40,542 nucleotides of DNA from the NCBI GenBank assembly GCA_902509965.1, contig CABWZP010000008.1, positions 1-40,542 on the forward strand. The letters run 5' to 3'. The notes under the pieces were generated by a model, which searched no databases, was not told the DNA's origin, and saw nothing but the letters and a program-made list of their open reading frames with translations. Below are positions 24,220 to 33,272 of this stretch, piece after piece. The position numbers and the translations under genes were made by a program. Numbering within the stretch: position 1 is the stretch's first letter; each line of letters opens with the position of its first letter. This stretch comes from an uncultured SAR86 cluster bacterium. GTDB taxonomy: Bacteria; Pseudomonadota; Gammaproteobacteria; Magnimaribacterales; D2472.

Positions 24220-24250
24220 GTGGTAGAAAAACTACCACTTTATCTACCAC
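24220..24250. other. Hairpin with a duplicated arm (GTGGTAG / CTACCAC x2)
   Basis: GTGGTAG (24220-24226) pairs with CTACCAC (24232-24238) across an A5 loop, giving a perfect 7-bp stem. A second CTACCAC follows at 24244-24250, so two alternative pairings exist. It lies between the 57-aa ORF and the tRNA promoter, in either leader. Terminator, attenuator or operator are all possible. Confidence 0.4.
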
Positions 24251-24278
24251 TTTTTAAAATCCTCAAATAAATTATAAA

Positions 24279-24306
24279 TAGACATACCCTAAAAAAGCTT
24301 TAAAAT
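24279..24306 (+). promoter_or_regulatory. Candidate sigma70 promoter of tRNA-Ser
   Basis: TAGACA at 24279-24284 (5 of 6 to TTGACA), a 16-nt spacer and TAAAAT at 24301-24306 (5 of 6 to TATAAT), followed by the GC-richer AGCGAG typical of stable-RNA discriminators. Transcription would start about 10 nt before the tRNA. Confidence 0.55.
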
Positions 24307-24322
24307 AGCGAGTCTTAGCGTT

Positions 24323-24412
24323 GGAGAGATGGCAGAGCGGTTGAATGCACTAGTCTTGAAAACTAGCAAGGGGGCAACTCCTTCCAGGGTTCGAATCCCT
24401 GTCTCTCCGCCA
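24323..24412 (+). tRNA. tRNA-Ser (anticodon UGA), reads UCN/UCA codons
   Basis: 90 nt including an encoded CCA end. The acceptor arms are GGAGAGA and TCTCTCC followed by GCCA. The anticodon loop is CTTGAAA with TGA at 24357-24359, in a stem ACTAG/CTAGC-type. A long variable arm (AAGGGGGCAACTCCTT) marks it as a class II serine tRNA. The T arm is CCAGGGTTCGAATCCCTG. It is closely similar in layout to E. coli tRNA-Ser(UGA). Its 3' end is 1 nt from the stop codon of the hydrolase gene on the other strand. Confidence 0.97.
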
Positions 24413-24413
24413 A

Positions 24414-25337
24414 TTAAAGAGTAACCTCAGTTATAAAATCATCAATAATCTTTTCAATCTCTTCTGTATGAGTTGATAGCATGTAATGATCAGCGCCCTC
24501 AATTATATGCAGTCTTGAATTAGGTATTAATTTTTGAATATATCTTGCTTGTTCAATATCTACATTGATGTCTTCGTCGCCATGGATAATAAATGTTGGA
24601 ACTTTGATTGAAGATAGTGGAAGAGATAACTCAGAGAACTGTTTATAATCATTATAAAAACCATCACGTCTTTTACTAAATGGCCATATAGTCCATACAA
24701 GATCTTTTAATGATTGTATTTTTTTTGGATCAGCAAGAGCTCTATCTTGGTTATTTTTATTTGGTAATAAATATTCCGCTATAGCTCTATCATTAAGTAA
24801 ATGAAGTGATAAAAGTGAAAACATAGTGTCTCTATCAGAAAATTCTAATCCGGCTGCATCTTCATCACTTAAGTCTTCAGAAAAACTTACAGCCTCAAGA
24901 GCAACTAAACCCAAAGTTCTCTCTGGAAAAGCTGCTGCAAATTCCATGGAGCTTGGACCTCCCCCTGAGATACCAATCACAATAACTTTTTGAATACCTA
25001 AACCATCTAATAATTCTTTAAAAGCTGCAGCCTGTTCTAACGGCGTATAACCAACTGAAAGTGGAGTTCTTAAGTAACCTGGTCTTGATGGCGTTAAAAC
25101 TCTATAGCCACTGGTATGACCTATAGTTTGATCATGACCACCAGGCGTTCCATGAGCTATGAGAACAACAGGCCCATTATTTCCTCTAATTTTATATTCA
25201 ATTGGGCCAAGAGATGACTCATAAATTTCAGACTCGCTGTTAAGCTTGCTTATAAAGATACTTTTAAAAACAAAAGGAAATAAAAAATAGATTAAGGCAA
25301 TAGATGTTAGAAAAAATATTAGTAATTTCTTTATCAT
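24414..25337 (-). CDS. Membrane-anchored alpha/beta hydrolase
   Basis: The frame opens at a TTG at 25361 within the permease gene, but the ATG at 25337, 2 nt after the permease stop, is the more likely start (307 aa). AAGGAGG lies unusually far upstream (about 14 nt). The N-terminus carries one hydrophobic helix (LLIFFLTSIALIYFLFPFVF), probably a membrane anchor. The triad is Ser124 in GISGGG, Asp256 in HGDEDIN and His284 in GADHYM, with HGTPGG as the oxyanion loop. It is co-transcribed with the ABC-2 transporter. A role in processing what the exporter moves is an inference. Confidence 0.85.
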   Translation of the reverse strand: MIKKLLIFFLTSIALIYFLFPFVFKSIFISKLNSESEIYESSLGPIEYKIRGNNGPVVLIAHGTPGGHDQTIGHTSGYRVLTPSRPGYLRTPLSVGYTPLEQAAAFKELLDGLGIQKVIVIGISGGGPSSMEFAAAFPERTLGLVALEAVSFSEDLSDEDAAGLEFSDRDTMFSLLSLHLLNDRAIAEYLLPNKNNQDRALADPKKIQSLKDLVWTIWPFSKRRDGFYNDYKQFSELSLPLSSIKVPTFIIHGDEDINVDIEQARYIQKLIPNSRLHIIEGADHYMLSTHTEEIEKIIDDFITEVTL

Positions 25338-25339
25338 TT

Positions 25340-26428
25340 CTAGCCCGCAACCTCCTTCCAAACAAATAATCTAGTAGAAATCATTGTTCCGATACCAATC
25401 CACACACCAATACCAATGATGTTTAAATATATATCTACCATGTTCAAACCGTCGCTAGCAATAGATCTCATTGCTTCTGCAACCAAGCTAAGGGGTAGAA
25501 TTTCAGCAAAAGGTTGAATGTATTCAGGCAAGGACTCTAGAGGGAAAAAAACTCCGGACAAAACTAGTTGAGGGTAAATAAATATAGCAGCCAAAACACC
25601 TACAGATTCTTGAGTTTTAGCTAAACTTCCCAGAGAGAACCCTAAAGTTAAAAACATAAGTACGCTAAGCATAATAATTAAATATAAATTAATAATACTT
25701 CCAACGATATTTGCATCAAGAGCAAATAAAGCAAAACCAAAAATAATACTGAGTTGCCCAAGAACAATAACCATTCTTGCTAAGACAATTGCAATAACAA
25801 AATCTATAGGCTTTATAGGAGTTACAAATAAGCGCTTAAGAATACCCCTTCTCCTGAACTCAACTACATTAAAACCACTGCCTGCGATACTTAGGTTCAT
25901 TAACATGAAAGCCATTATTCCTGGAAGAAGAAAATCTAAATAGCCCTGAGATCTTGATTTTACATCCTCAACAAAAAGACTAAACATAGGCGGATTGCCA
26001 GTGATTTGTCTTTCTATAGATAACAAGGATTGATCAAGTATTGGTTTGATAGTTTGAATAAATTGAACTTGTGATTTATCTACTAATAATTTTATTTTTG
26101 ATGCATTGGCTTGATTGCCTATATCAGCTGGAATAATCAAAGCAATCATGAGATCCCCATTGATTAAATCGTCTCTTAAAACCTCTTCACTCTCTTGTAT
26201 AAGATTAAATAAATTATTTGAAGCTAAACTAGCTACAAATTGCTTAGATAAATCTGAATTAGCATTATCAGCTAAGCCTATATCTATAGGATCTCTATCA
26301 CCATCATTTAAGCCAACAATTCCTAATATAACAAGAGGTAAGATTAAGCTAAAAAGAATATATTGCTTATTCCTTAAAAAAATTTGAATAAATACTTTGG
26401 TTAAATAAGCTCGAGGACTATTAAACAT
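25340..26428 (-). CDS. ABC-2 type transporter permease
   Basis: This 362-aa permease has one N-terminal membrane helix (QYILFSLILPLVILGIVG). A periplasmic domain of about 130 residues follows (DIGLADNANSDLSKQF ... LLSIERQI), then five C-terminal helices. That is the ABC2_membrane_3 layout of YhiH/NatB-type exporters. LPGIMAFMLMNLSIAG, RRRGILKRLFVTPI and VFFPLESLPEYIQPFAEILPLS are typical. It probably dimerises and is energised by the ATPase encoded 1 nt upstream. Export of a lipid, drug or ion is the family range. Confidence 0.92.
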   Translation of the reverse strand: MFNSPRAYLTKVFIQIFLRNKQYILFSLILPLVILGIVGLNDGDRDPIDIGLADNANSDLSKQFVASLASNNLFNLIQESEEVLRDDLINGDLMIALIIPADIGNQANASKIKLLVDKSQVQFIQTIKPILDQSLLSIERQITGNPPMFSLFVEDVKSRSQGYLDFLLPGIMAFMLMNLSIAGSGFNVVEFRRRGILKRLFVTPIKPIDFVIAIVLARMVIVLGQLSIIFGFALFALDANIVGSIINLYLIIMLSVLMFLTLGFSLGSLAKTQESVGVLAAIFIYPQLVLSGVFFPLESLPEYIQPFAEILPLSLVAEAMRSIASDGLNMVDIYLNIIGIGVWIGIGTMISTRLFVWKEVAG

Positions 26429-26429
26429 T

Positions 26430-27194
26430 TTAATCCCTTAACCCATGCCCAGTTAAGGCAATAAATACATCTTCCATATTTCCACCAATAACTTCTTTAG
26501 GTTTATCAGAAGCATGTTGATCAATTAAATTTTGAGGAGTATCTTCGGCGATAATTTTTCCATAATCCATAATAGCTATTCTTTGACATAAAAACTCTGC
26601 CTCTTCCATATTATGAGTAGTCAATACTATCGTCATTCCTGTTTTATTTAGGTTTGAAACCAAATCCCAAAGACTTCTTTTAGCTTGTGGGTCTAATCCG
26701 GTGGTAGGTTCGTCTAAGAAAAGTACAAGTGGATTATTAACAAGTGCGCATGCAATTGAAAATCTTTGTTTTTGACCACCTGATAGTTCATTTGCTTTTG
26801 CTTGTGCTTTGTCTGCTAGATTGACTTTCTTTAAGAGCTCAATTGGGTCATTCTTAATATTATACAAAGCACTAAAAAGATTAAGTAACTCATATAAACT
26901 CATGTTATCAAAGTACTCGTTAGCCTGAAGCTGAACACCAATAATTTGCTTTACCTGATATGGATAATCTTGGACATTAATTTCGTTGATAAAAGCATCA
27001 CCCTCATCTATATCTTTTAAGCCTTCAAGCATTTCAAGCGTTGTTGTCTTACCAGCACCATTAGGTCCTAGAATTCCATATATCTCACCAGAATGAATAT
27101 CTAAAGAAACACCATCAACAGCATTAAATGATTTCGACGAATCAACTGAGTCCTTGTATGTCTTTATAAGATTAGAGGCACTTATTATGGTCAT
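26430..27194 (-). CDS. ABC transporter ATP-binding protein (ABC-2 exporter)
   Basis: This 254-aa ATPase has Walker A GPNGAGKT at 43-50, Gln-loop near Gln88-Gln90 (GVQLQANEYF), signature LSGGQ at 137-141, Walker B LVLFLDE ending Glu162, D-loop GLDP and H-loop His194. Similarity is to the DrrA/CcmA-type exporters. It sits in the cytoplasm and pairs with the permease at 25340-26428, whose start is 1 nt downstream. The hydrolase after the permease completes the unit. Confidence 0.95.
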   Translation of the reverse strand: MTIISASNLIKTYKDSVDSSKSFNAVDGVSLDIHSGEIYGILGPNGAGKTTTLEMLEGLKDIDEGDAFINEINVQDYPYQVKQIIGVQLQANEYFDNMSLYELLNLFSALYNIKNDPIELLKKVNLADKAQAKANELSGGQKQRFSIACALVNNPLVLFLDEPTTGLDPQAKRSLWDLVSNLNKTGMTIVLTTHNMEEAEFLCQRIAIMDYGKIIAEDTPQNLIDQHASDKPKEVIGGNMEDVFIALTGHGLRD

Positions 27195-27217
27195 GGCTTA
27201 AATATAAGAGAGATCTA

Positions 27218-27313
27218 TCAATTTAAAGCAAAGAATATTACTACTAGTAGGATAACAAGCAGGTATGCAAGATAATCATCTATAAATTTTGCAAGACTTT
27301 TGAATAATTGCAT
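27218..27313 (-). CDS. 31-aa single-TM micro-ORF
   Basis: ATG at 27313, stop TGA at 27218-27220. It encodes an amphipathic start (MQLFKSLAKFIDDY), one hydrophobic helix (LAYLLVILLVVIFFAL) and a final Asn. It begins 9 nt after the stop of the serine hydrolase and ends 23 nt before the ABC ATPase start, so it is probably in the same transcript. No ribosome binding site is visible. Confidence 0.5.
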   Translation of the reverse strand: MQLFKSLAKFIDDYLAYLLVILLVVIFFALN

Positions 27314-27322
27314 GTCAAAAAA

Positions 27323-28645
27323 TTAGTTAGATATTCCTGAATATAATAATGCTCTCAAATCTTCTCTTAACGGATATTTATCAGAAGGCATAAATTGTGT
27401 CATCAACACCGCAGTAATTTTCTTCTCTGGATCAACCCAAAAAGTTGTACTGGCTGCCCCACCCCAAAAATATTGACCATCAGAACCAAACATACCAGCT
27501 TGACCTGCATCTTCTAAAACGCCAACCGTAAGTCCAAATCCAAGACCTGAAACACCAAAACTTGCAGCATTAGAATCTTCAAGATCAAGATGGTTTCTAG
27601 ACATTAATTTAACTGATGCTTCGCTTAGGATTCTAACACCATTGAGCTCTCCGTTATTAAGAAGCATCTCAGAAAAAATACTATAGTCATCAATAGAAGA
27701 AACAAGGCCTGAACCGCCATCAAAAAGATTACTGGAATTTGTTAGGTATGGTGACTTATCAAATGCATCAATGGATCTAAGTGATTTAGAGAATTCAAGA
27801 TCAGCATAATTAGTTCCAAGTGGACCCACTATCTCACCATCTCTACTAAAGGCTCCAGATGTATAGAGGGACGTAAAAGATTTCTTGTCACTTGGTTTAA
27901 CTGCAAAACCAGTACTGTTCATTTGTAATGGGTTAAAAATATTCTTATCAAGATAATCTGCAAAAGACATTCCGCTAACAACTTCCACAATGCAACCCAA
28001 AATATCCATATTGATACCATATGACCAATCTTCTCCAGGATTATGAAGAAGAGGTGCTGAAGCTGCAATTGAAGCAAACTGACATGTTGTCCCTGGAAAT
28101 TTACCAAGCTCAGAATCTAAAGAGCCAAAATAATAGGGTCGAATGTTATATTTTCTATAAATCTGATGCACAGGACCTTCTCCAGCCCAACTATAGGTTA
28201 AACCACTTGTGTGTGTAAGGAGATCTCTAATTGTTATTTCGCGTTTAGGCTTAACTACATAATCTTGAAACTCAGTATTTAGAACTTTAGTGTTTTTAAA
28301 AGCTGGAATAAATTTTGAGACTTTATCATTTAAACGCAGTTTGCTATTTTCTAGAAGCTGCATTATTGCAACACCTGTTACAGGCTTGGTCATAGAGTAA
28401 ATTCTATAGATTGTATCTTTATCAGCTGCAGTATTTGAAGCTATATCAGCCATTCCATAAACATGTCTAAAAATCTCTTTATTATTCTGCTTTATTAGAA
28501 TTGATACTTGTGGAATTTTTCCATCATCAACATAGGCATTAAAGTGATCAATGATCTTTTGCTGGTCACTTGAATTAAGAGAAGTTGCAAGCAATGATGT
28601 TGATATTAAAATAGAGGCTAGTGTAAGTGCATGTATGAGTTTCAT
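27323..28645 (-). CDS. Serine hydrolase, class C beta-lactamase/esterase family
   Basis: This 440-aa protein has a Sec signal peptide (about 1-21). The beta-lactamase-fold motifs are Ser84-x-x-Lys87 (SMTK, nucleophile and base), Tyr209 in WSYGINMDILG, and GGAAST in the third position. Other family marks are RDLLTHTSGLTY and GGSGLVSSIDDYSIF. Such periplasmic proteins are usually esterases or peptidases (EstB-like) rather than true beta-lactamases. AAGGA precedes the ATG. It follows the TPR-sulfotransferase on the same strand after 90 nt; a second, divergent member lies at 37496. Confidence 0.9.
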   Translation of the reverse strand: MKLIHALTLASILISTSLLATSLNSSDQQKIIDHFNAYVDDGKIPQVSILIKQNNKEIFRHVYGMADIASNTAADKDTIYRIYSMTKPVTGVAIMQLLENSKLRLNDKVSKFIPAFKNTKVLNTEFQDYVVKPKREITIRDLLTHTSGLTYSWAGEGPVHQIYRKYNIRPYYFGSLDSELGKFPGTTCQFASIAASAPLLHNPGEDWSYGINMDILGCIVEVVSGMSFADYLDKNIFNPLQMNSTGFAVKPSDKKSFTSLYTSGAFSRDGEIVGPLGTNYADLEFSKSLRSIDAFDKSPYLTNSSNLFDGGSGLVSSIDDYSIFSEMLLNNGELNGVRILSEASVKLMSRNHLDLEDSNAASFGVSGLGFGLTVGVLEDAGQAGMFGSDGQYFWGGAASTTFWVDPEKKITAVLMTQFMPSDKYPLREDLRALLYSGISN

Positions 28646-28735
28646 ATTTTTTCCTTATAGATTGTTATTAATGTTACTTTTAAAAAATATTGAGCACAAT
28701 AGATTATAAGAACTTAACAAGTTATTGTGATGATT

Positions 28736-30697
28736 CTAATATTTTAGGTTGTTAGCAAGGTCTGATAAGTAAGGTTCATACTTCTTCCAATAATCTAACC
28801 CCTCTTTAAAAATTGGCTGTCTAACCTGCTCAGCACTAGGTGTTTTGACTGCTCTTTTTGATTTATAAAATTCTACGCAATCTTGTTCGAATGGCAGTTC
28901 GCAATAATCTAAGATTCTTTTTACAGAGTTTTCAAGATCTCCTACAAGATCTTCATATTGCACTGATAATATTTTATTAGGTAAGACCTTTTTCCAATGA
29001 TCCATTAATTCAACATAATCATTATAGTAAGAAGCAAGATCATCTAGCCCATAGGTAAATTCCTGCCCTTCAGCAAATAGTTGCTTGTAGCAAGAAAAAC
29101 ATCCGGCCATTGAATCTCTGCGTATATCGATAATTTTTGCATTTGGTAAGATTAAATTTATAAGACCAATATGGCGAAAGTTATTAGGCATCTTGTCGAT
29201 AAAATAAGGTTTATCAGTTCTAAATACTTGAGAGTCTTTTATGTAATTTTCTCCTATTATCTTTAATTGAGGTTCAGATAAAGAAAGTAAGATGTCAGGA
29301 TAACGTGAGTCTTCTTCTTGTGCTTTTCTAAGATTTAGTTTGTGAGCAATAGCAAGTATATTAGGTAGCTCATGGGTCCCTTCAACCAAAGAGTGAGACG
29401 CTAATATTTGCTCAGTTAAAGTTGAACCAGCTCTTGGTAAGCCTAAGACAAAAATAGGATCTTTCGCAGAGTAGCCCCAATCTTTTTTAACCTCAAAGAG
29501 ATCCTTGGTGCATACACTAATTTGATTTTTGCATTCGTCTGAAAAATTTTCTTTACTATAAGAGGAGTTAGCCCTTTGATACTCGTTACCGGATTTATAA
29601 AATTTGAATGATTCTTTGTATTTACCCATATCTTCATATGCCTTACCAAGACTAAAATACATAAAGACTTTTTCTTCATCTGGTACAAATTCATCTTTTA
29701 CCATTTCTTGTAAAGATTGAATTTGTTTATCAGTAAATTTATAGGTTTTTAAATTAGCTAAACTCCAATAAGCATCACCAAAGTATTTGTCCATAGCGAA
29801 TGCATTTATGTAAGAATCTATAGATTTTTGTATTTGGCCATCAGTTTTATATAAATGTCCCATTGTTAACATGACATCAGTATTTCGAGGCTCTATTTCT
29901 AAAACCGTTTCAAAGAGCTTGATTGATTCTTCATACATATCAGCTCTAAATAAGGTTGTAGCATAAAGTTTCATTGCTACAAGCTCCCCTGGATTGCTTG
30001 CATACAGGTCTTTTGCAGTCTCTAAAGCTAATCCATATTTTTGTCGTCTTAATAATGCGGTTATGTAATCGTGCTTAACTTTAATATTTTCAGGGTCAAA
30101 TACAAGACAACTTTCTAAAAGGAACTCAGCATCTTCAAATATATATAACTCTAAGGCAATCTTCGATAATAAGCGCATTGCTTCTACATCATGAGGTTTC
30201 TTTTGGAGATAATCTCTACATATATGATCTGCCTTAGCCAACTTGCCCTCGTTGGTATAACTAAGAACTGTTTTTAATTCCGGAGGAAGATTTTTTAAAT
30301 AATAGATATTCTCATCACACATCTTTAACAGTTTTTCGTTACCATCTGCTAGTTTTACAATAGATAACCAGGAAGCATGTAAAGAATCATTTAATCTAAC
30401 GGCTCTTAAAAATGCTCTTAGAGCTTTCTTTTCATCTTTTTTTATAGAATAAATATAGCCTAATTCTTGATAGGCTCTAGCGTAATTTGGAAAGAATTTT
30501 ATCAGCTCATTTAAGGCAAGATGTGCATTAGTATAATCTTTTAAATACCTATAACACACAGCTTTAAAATAATAGAAGTCTCTTTTATTAATCTCAATAT
30601 CTTCTCTATCTAAAGCATCAAGCGCCTCTTTAAATTTTCCGCCTGTAACAAGATTTTGTATTTCAGTAGCGGTAAATGATGAGTTGTTATCTAGCAA
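28736..30697 (-). CDS. TPR-repeat sulfotransferase
   Basis: This 653-aa protein has tetratricopeptide repeats over about residues 15-370 and a C-terminal sulfotransferase domain. The 5'-phosphosulfate loop is GLPRAGST at 419-426. The 3'-phosphate site is around Arg526-Arg527-Asp528-Ser529. PYFIDKMPNNFRH and VQYEDLVGDLE are also typical of the Sulfotransferase_3 type. It would transfer sulfate from PAPS to an unknown acceptor. The start is TTG at 30697 with AAAGGA 7 nt upstream. It lies downstream of a TonB-dependent receptor but behind a strong terminator. The receptor-sulfotransferase pair is a recurring arrangement in marine Proteobacteria (recalled). Confidence 0.88.
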   Translation of the reverse strand: MLDNNSSFTATEIQNLVTGGKFKEALDALDREDIEINKRDFYYFKAVCYRYLKDYTNAHLALNELIKFFPNYARAYQELGYIYSIKKDEKKALRAFLRAVRLNDSLHASWLSIVKLADGNEKLLKMCDENIYYLKNLPPELKTVLSYTNEGKLAKADHICRDYLQKKPHDVEAMRLLSKIALELYIFEDAEFLLESCLVFDPENIKVKHDYITALLRRQKYGLALETAKDLYASNPGELVAMKLYATTLFRADMYEESIKLFETVLEIEPRNTDVMLTMGHLYKTDGQIQKSIDSYINAFAMDKYFGDAYWSLANLKTYKFTDKQIQSLQEMVKDEFVPDEEKVFMYFSLGKAYEDMGKYKESFKFYKSGNEYQRANSSYSKENFSDECKNQISVCTKDLFEVKKDWGYSAKDPIFVLGLPRAGSTLTEQILASHSLVEGTHELPNILAIAHKLNLRKAQEEDSRYPDILLSLSEPQLKIIGENYIKDSQVFRTDKPYFIDKMPNNFRHIGLINLILPNAKIIDIRRDSMAGCFSCYKQLFAEGQEFTYGLDDLASYYNDYVELMDHWKKVLPNKILSVQYEDLVGDLENSVKRILDYCELPFEQDCVEFYKSKRAVKTPSAEQVRQPIFKEGLDYWKKYEPYLSDLANNLKY

Positions 30698-30729
30698 AAT
30701 AAGATCCTTTGATTATCATTTGATGATAT

Positions 30730-30759
30730 AAAAAAAAGGGTGCTAATGCACCCTTTTTT
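30730..30759 (-). terminator. Strong intrinsic terminator after the TonB receptor gene
   Basis: GGGTGC (30738-30743), a 4-nt loop and GCACCC (30748-30753) form a 6-bp GC-rich stem, flanked by A8 on the left and T6 on the right, so the minus strand carries eight U after the stem. It lies 13-43 nt beyond the receptor stop and works potentially in both directions. It should separate the receptor from the sulfotransferase transcript. Confidence 0.9.
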
Positions 30760-30772
30760 AATTTCACGTCTA

Positions 30773-33220
30773 TTAGAATTTCATAGAGACTCTTAGACCC
30801 ATATTTCTAGGACGGTTAGTTGATATTCTTGGAATATCATCCTGATCGTTGAAATATAGTTGAGCTCTTTCATCAGTTAAATTTCTAATAAAGAACTCCC
30901 AGTCTGCTCCATTCATTTCAAATCCGTATGCAAGATCAACAATTCTGTATGCATCTTGTTGATAACGTTTGTCAGCTTCTAGTGAACTAAATGACTCGCC
31001 TGCATTTTTAACTGCAATTTGAGTGTAAGCCGCATTACCCATGAATTCAGAATCGCGTCTTGCTCTAACATTCCACTGTAATTCAGGGGCTAAAGGTAGC
31101 GCACTTCCTACAGGAGCAATCTCAACAATTTGAGCTTTTATAGCAGTAACTTCAGTGTCATTAGATGACATAGCTGCAGTTACAGTCCATTTATCATTAG
31201 CAGGATACCAAAGTATATCTGCCTCTATACCGCTCACATCTGCATCAGCTGCATTTTCTATGAAGGTTAGGATTGAAACGTTTACTGGATCAAATCTAGA
31301 TACCTGAATATCAGTCCATTCTACGTTATACCATGTAGCATTTAGTCTTAATGATCCGTCCATTAGCATAGTCTTAATACCAATTTCAGTATTAATAGTA
31401 TCGTCTGAATCATATGTTAAAGGTGGTGATGGGAAATCAGGATTAGCAGGAGCTAGTAAGCCACCTCTATTCCATCCACCAGGCCTAAAGCCCTCAGATC
31501 TTGTAAAATACCATAAAGTATCTTCATCTGGTTTATAGCTAGCAGTAAACTTAGTAACGGTATCACTTTGATTTAATAAGTCAGTTCCATGAACTCCACT
31601 ATCATAGTCTCTACCATTAGAAACGTTAGATCCTCTATAACCAAATTTAGATTGGCCTCTAAAGTCAATATCCATGTCATACTTTCTCATTCCAACCATG
31701 AAGTCTAACTTGTCACTTACAGGGAAAGTAACTTCACCGAAGAATGAAGTTTGCTCCTCAGTTCTCAAGATATCGTTATAGAACCTAGTAGTAACTGGTC
31801 TACATGATTCATCTCTAGCCCAAGCACCAGGTATAGGACAGTTCACTTGATATGGAGCATATGAATCTCCACCTTCAGGTGAAGCAGCACCATTGTAGTT
31901 ATACTCATTTATAGTCATTAAAATACTTTCATCAATGAAAACACCAGCAGTGTATGAGAAAGGAAGCTCACTCATTTCATTTGAAGCTATTCTAAATTCA
32001 TGTGTTGTTCTTTCGTTCTGATCATCTAGGACAACTAGAACGTCAGCATTTCCACATGCACTATATGATGGTGAAGTAGCTGAAGCATAATTACATATGT
32101 AATAAGGCAACCAGTTACCAACATTTCCATAACCACTGTAATCAACTAATTGATTAACTTGTCTATCAAGATATGAACCAGTATATAAAACATCAAGTGT
32201 TCCCATTCTTCCTTCTAAAGTTACAGAAGTTTGAGTGAAAGCATCTTCTAATGTATCAGGTTGAAACCTTTTAACTTGAAGATCGCCAACTGCTGGATCG
32301 TAATCAAATACACCATCAGCATTAATCTCTTGATCAATGTGAGTTACTAATAGATCCCAGTTATCATTTAATGACATTGCAGATGATAATCTGAAACCTT
32401 GATACGAAGCATCATTGAAGTCATCTTCCACTAAAGAAGCATTATCAATTTCTGTATATGTTGAATCTGGTCCTGGGTATGAAGGACTGTTTGGAGATAA
32501 TGAAAGTGTTCCAGGAACATTATCAATATAACCACCTAAGTCTGATCTGTAAAAAACACCTCTTACAGCCCAAACATCATCAATCATTGGAATATTTACA
32601 AAGGCATCAAAGTTATTACTCGCCTCTCCATCAGATGTTCCAAAAATACTGGCATTAAGTCCAGCTTCTGATTCATTAAATTTTGGCTTATTGGTGATAA
32701 GTCTTACAGTACCAGCCTGTGAACTTGCACCATAAAGAGTTCCTTGTGGTCCAGGCAACACTTCGATACGTTCCATATCAGCTACGTAAATATCTAAGTT
32801 TCTTCCTGGAACAGTTACTGGTTGCTCATCTAGATACAAAGCAACGTTAGGAGTTGATCCTTGAGCTGCAGATAAGAATACATTAACTGGGTCTACAGCC
32901 ATGCCTCTTATATATATAGTTGATTGTCCAGGGCCTCTTCCGCCGTTAGTAACATTTGGTAAATATTCAATATATTCATCAAAATTAGACACATTCATTT
33001 CATCTAATGTCTCACCTGTTAAGGCTGTTACAGTAAGTGGTACATCAGAAGCATTTTCATCCTTCTTCTGAGCAGAAACCACAATTTCTTCAATAACACG
33101 CTCTTGTGAAATACCTGTTTGCGGCATTACTGCTGCTACTGTACCAAGTACCCCTAAAGCTACATTCGTCTTTAAATTAGATATATATTCTTTCGAATAT
33201 AAGTCGGTTAAATTCTTCAT
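30773..33220 (-). CDS. TonB-dependent outer-membrane receptor
   Basis: This 815-aa protein has an N-terminal extension with a signal-like helix (VALGVLGTVAAVMPQTG) and a TonB box EEIVVSA at 44-50. The plug domain runs to about 180 (ERIEVLPGPQGTLYGASSQAGTVRLITNKP). A 22-strand barrel follows, ending with GLRVSMKF and a terminal Phe for BAM recognition. The barrel includes FTRSEGFRPGGWNRGG, common in iron- or carbohydrate-type receptors of marine bacteria. GGGAG precedes the ATG by 5 nt. It is transcribed alone up to the terminator at 30730. The ligand cannot be assigned; siderophore, glycan or terpenoid uptake are possible. Confidence 0.95.
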   Translation of the reverse strand: MKNLTDLYSKEYISNLKTNVALGVLGTVAAVMPQTGISQERVIEEIVVSAQKKDENASDVPLTVTALTGETLDEMNVSNFDEYIEYLPNVTNGGRGPGQSTIYIRGMAVDPVNVFLSAAQGSTPNVALYLDEQPVTVPGRNLDIYVADMERIEVLPGPQGTLYGASSQAGTVRLITNKPKFNESEAGLNASIFGTSDGEASNNFDAFVNIPMIDDVWAVRGVFYRSDLGGYIDNVPGTLSLSPNSPSYPGPDSTYTEIDNASLVEDDFNDASYQGFRLSSAMSLNDNWDLLVTHIDQEINADGVFDYDPAVGDLQVKRFQPDTLEDAFTQTSVTLEGRMGTLDVLYTGSYLDRQVNQLVDYSGYGNVGNWLPYYICNYASATSPSYSACGNADVLVVLDDQNERTTHEFRIASNEMSELPFSYTAGVFIDESILMTINEYNYNGAASPEGGDSYAPYQVNCPIPGAWARDESCRPVTTRFYNDILRTEEQTSFFGEVTFPVSDKLDFMVGMRKYDMDIDFRGQSKFGYRGSNVSNGRDYDSGVHGTDLLNQSDTVTKFTASYKPDEDTLWYFTRSEGFRPGGWNRGGLLAPANPDFPSPPLTYDSDDTINTEIGIKTMLMDGSLRLNATWYNVEWTDIQVSRFDPVNVSILTFIENAADADVSGIEADILWYPANDKWTVTAAMSSNDTEVTAIKAQIVEIAPVGSALPLAPELQWNVRARRDSEFMGNAAYTQIAVKNAGESFSSLEADKRYQQDAYRIVDLAYGFEMNGADWEFFIRNLTDERAQLYFNDQDDIPRISTNRPRNMGLRVSMKF

Positions 33221-33272
33221 ATCAGCTCCCTTTATAGAAAATTACTAATACTAAATAAGATCGACTTTTTAA

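Noticed and set aside
25338-25361. TTG at 25361 as start of the hydrolase
   Set aside because: It would add eight residues inside the permease gene; the ATG at 25337 leads directly into the membrane helix.
27241-27250. Palindrome CTACTAGTAG
   Set aside because: It lies inside the 31-aa ORF and is short; expected by chance in a window of this size.
27323-28645. Antibiotic-resistance beta-lactamase
   Set aside because: SxxK and Tyr are present, but the third motif and overall sequence fit EstB-like esterases/peptidases better than AmpC.
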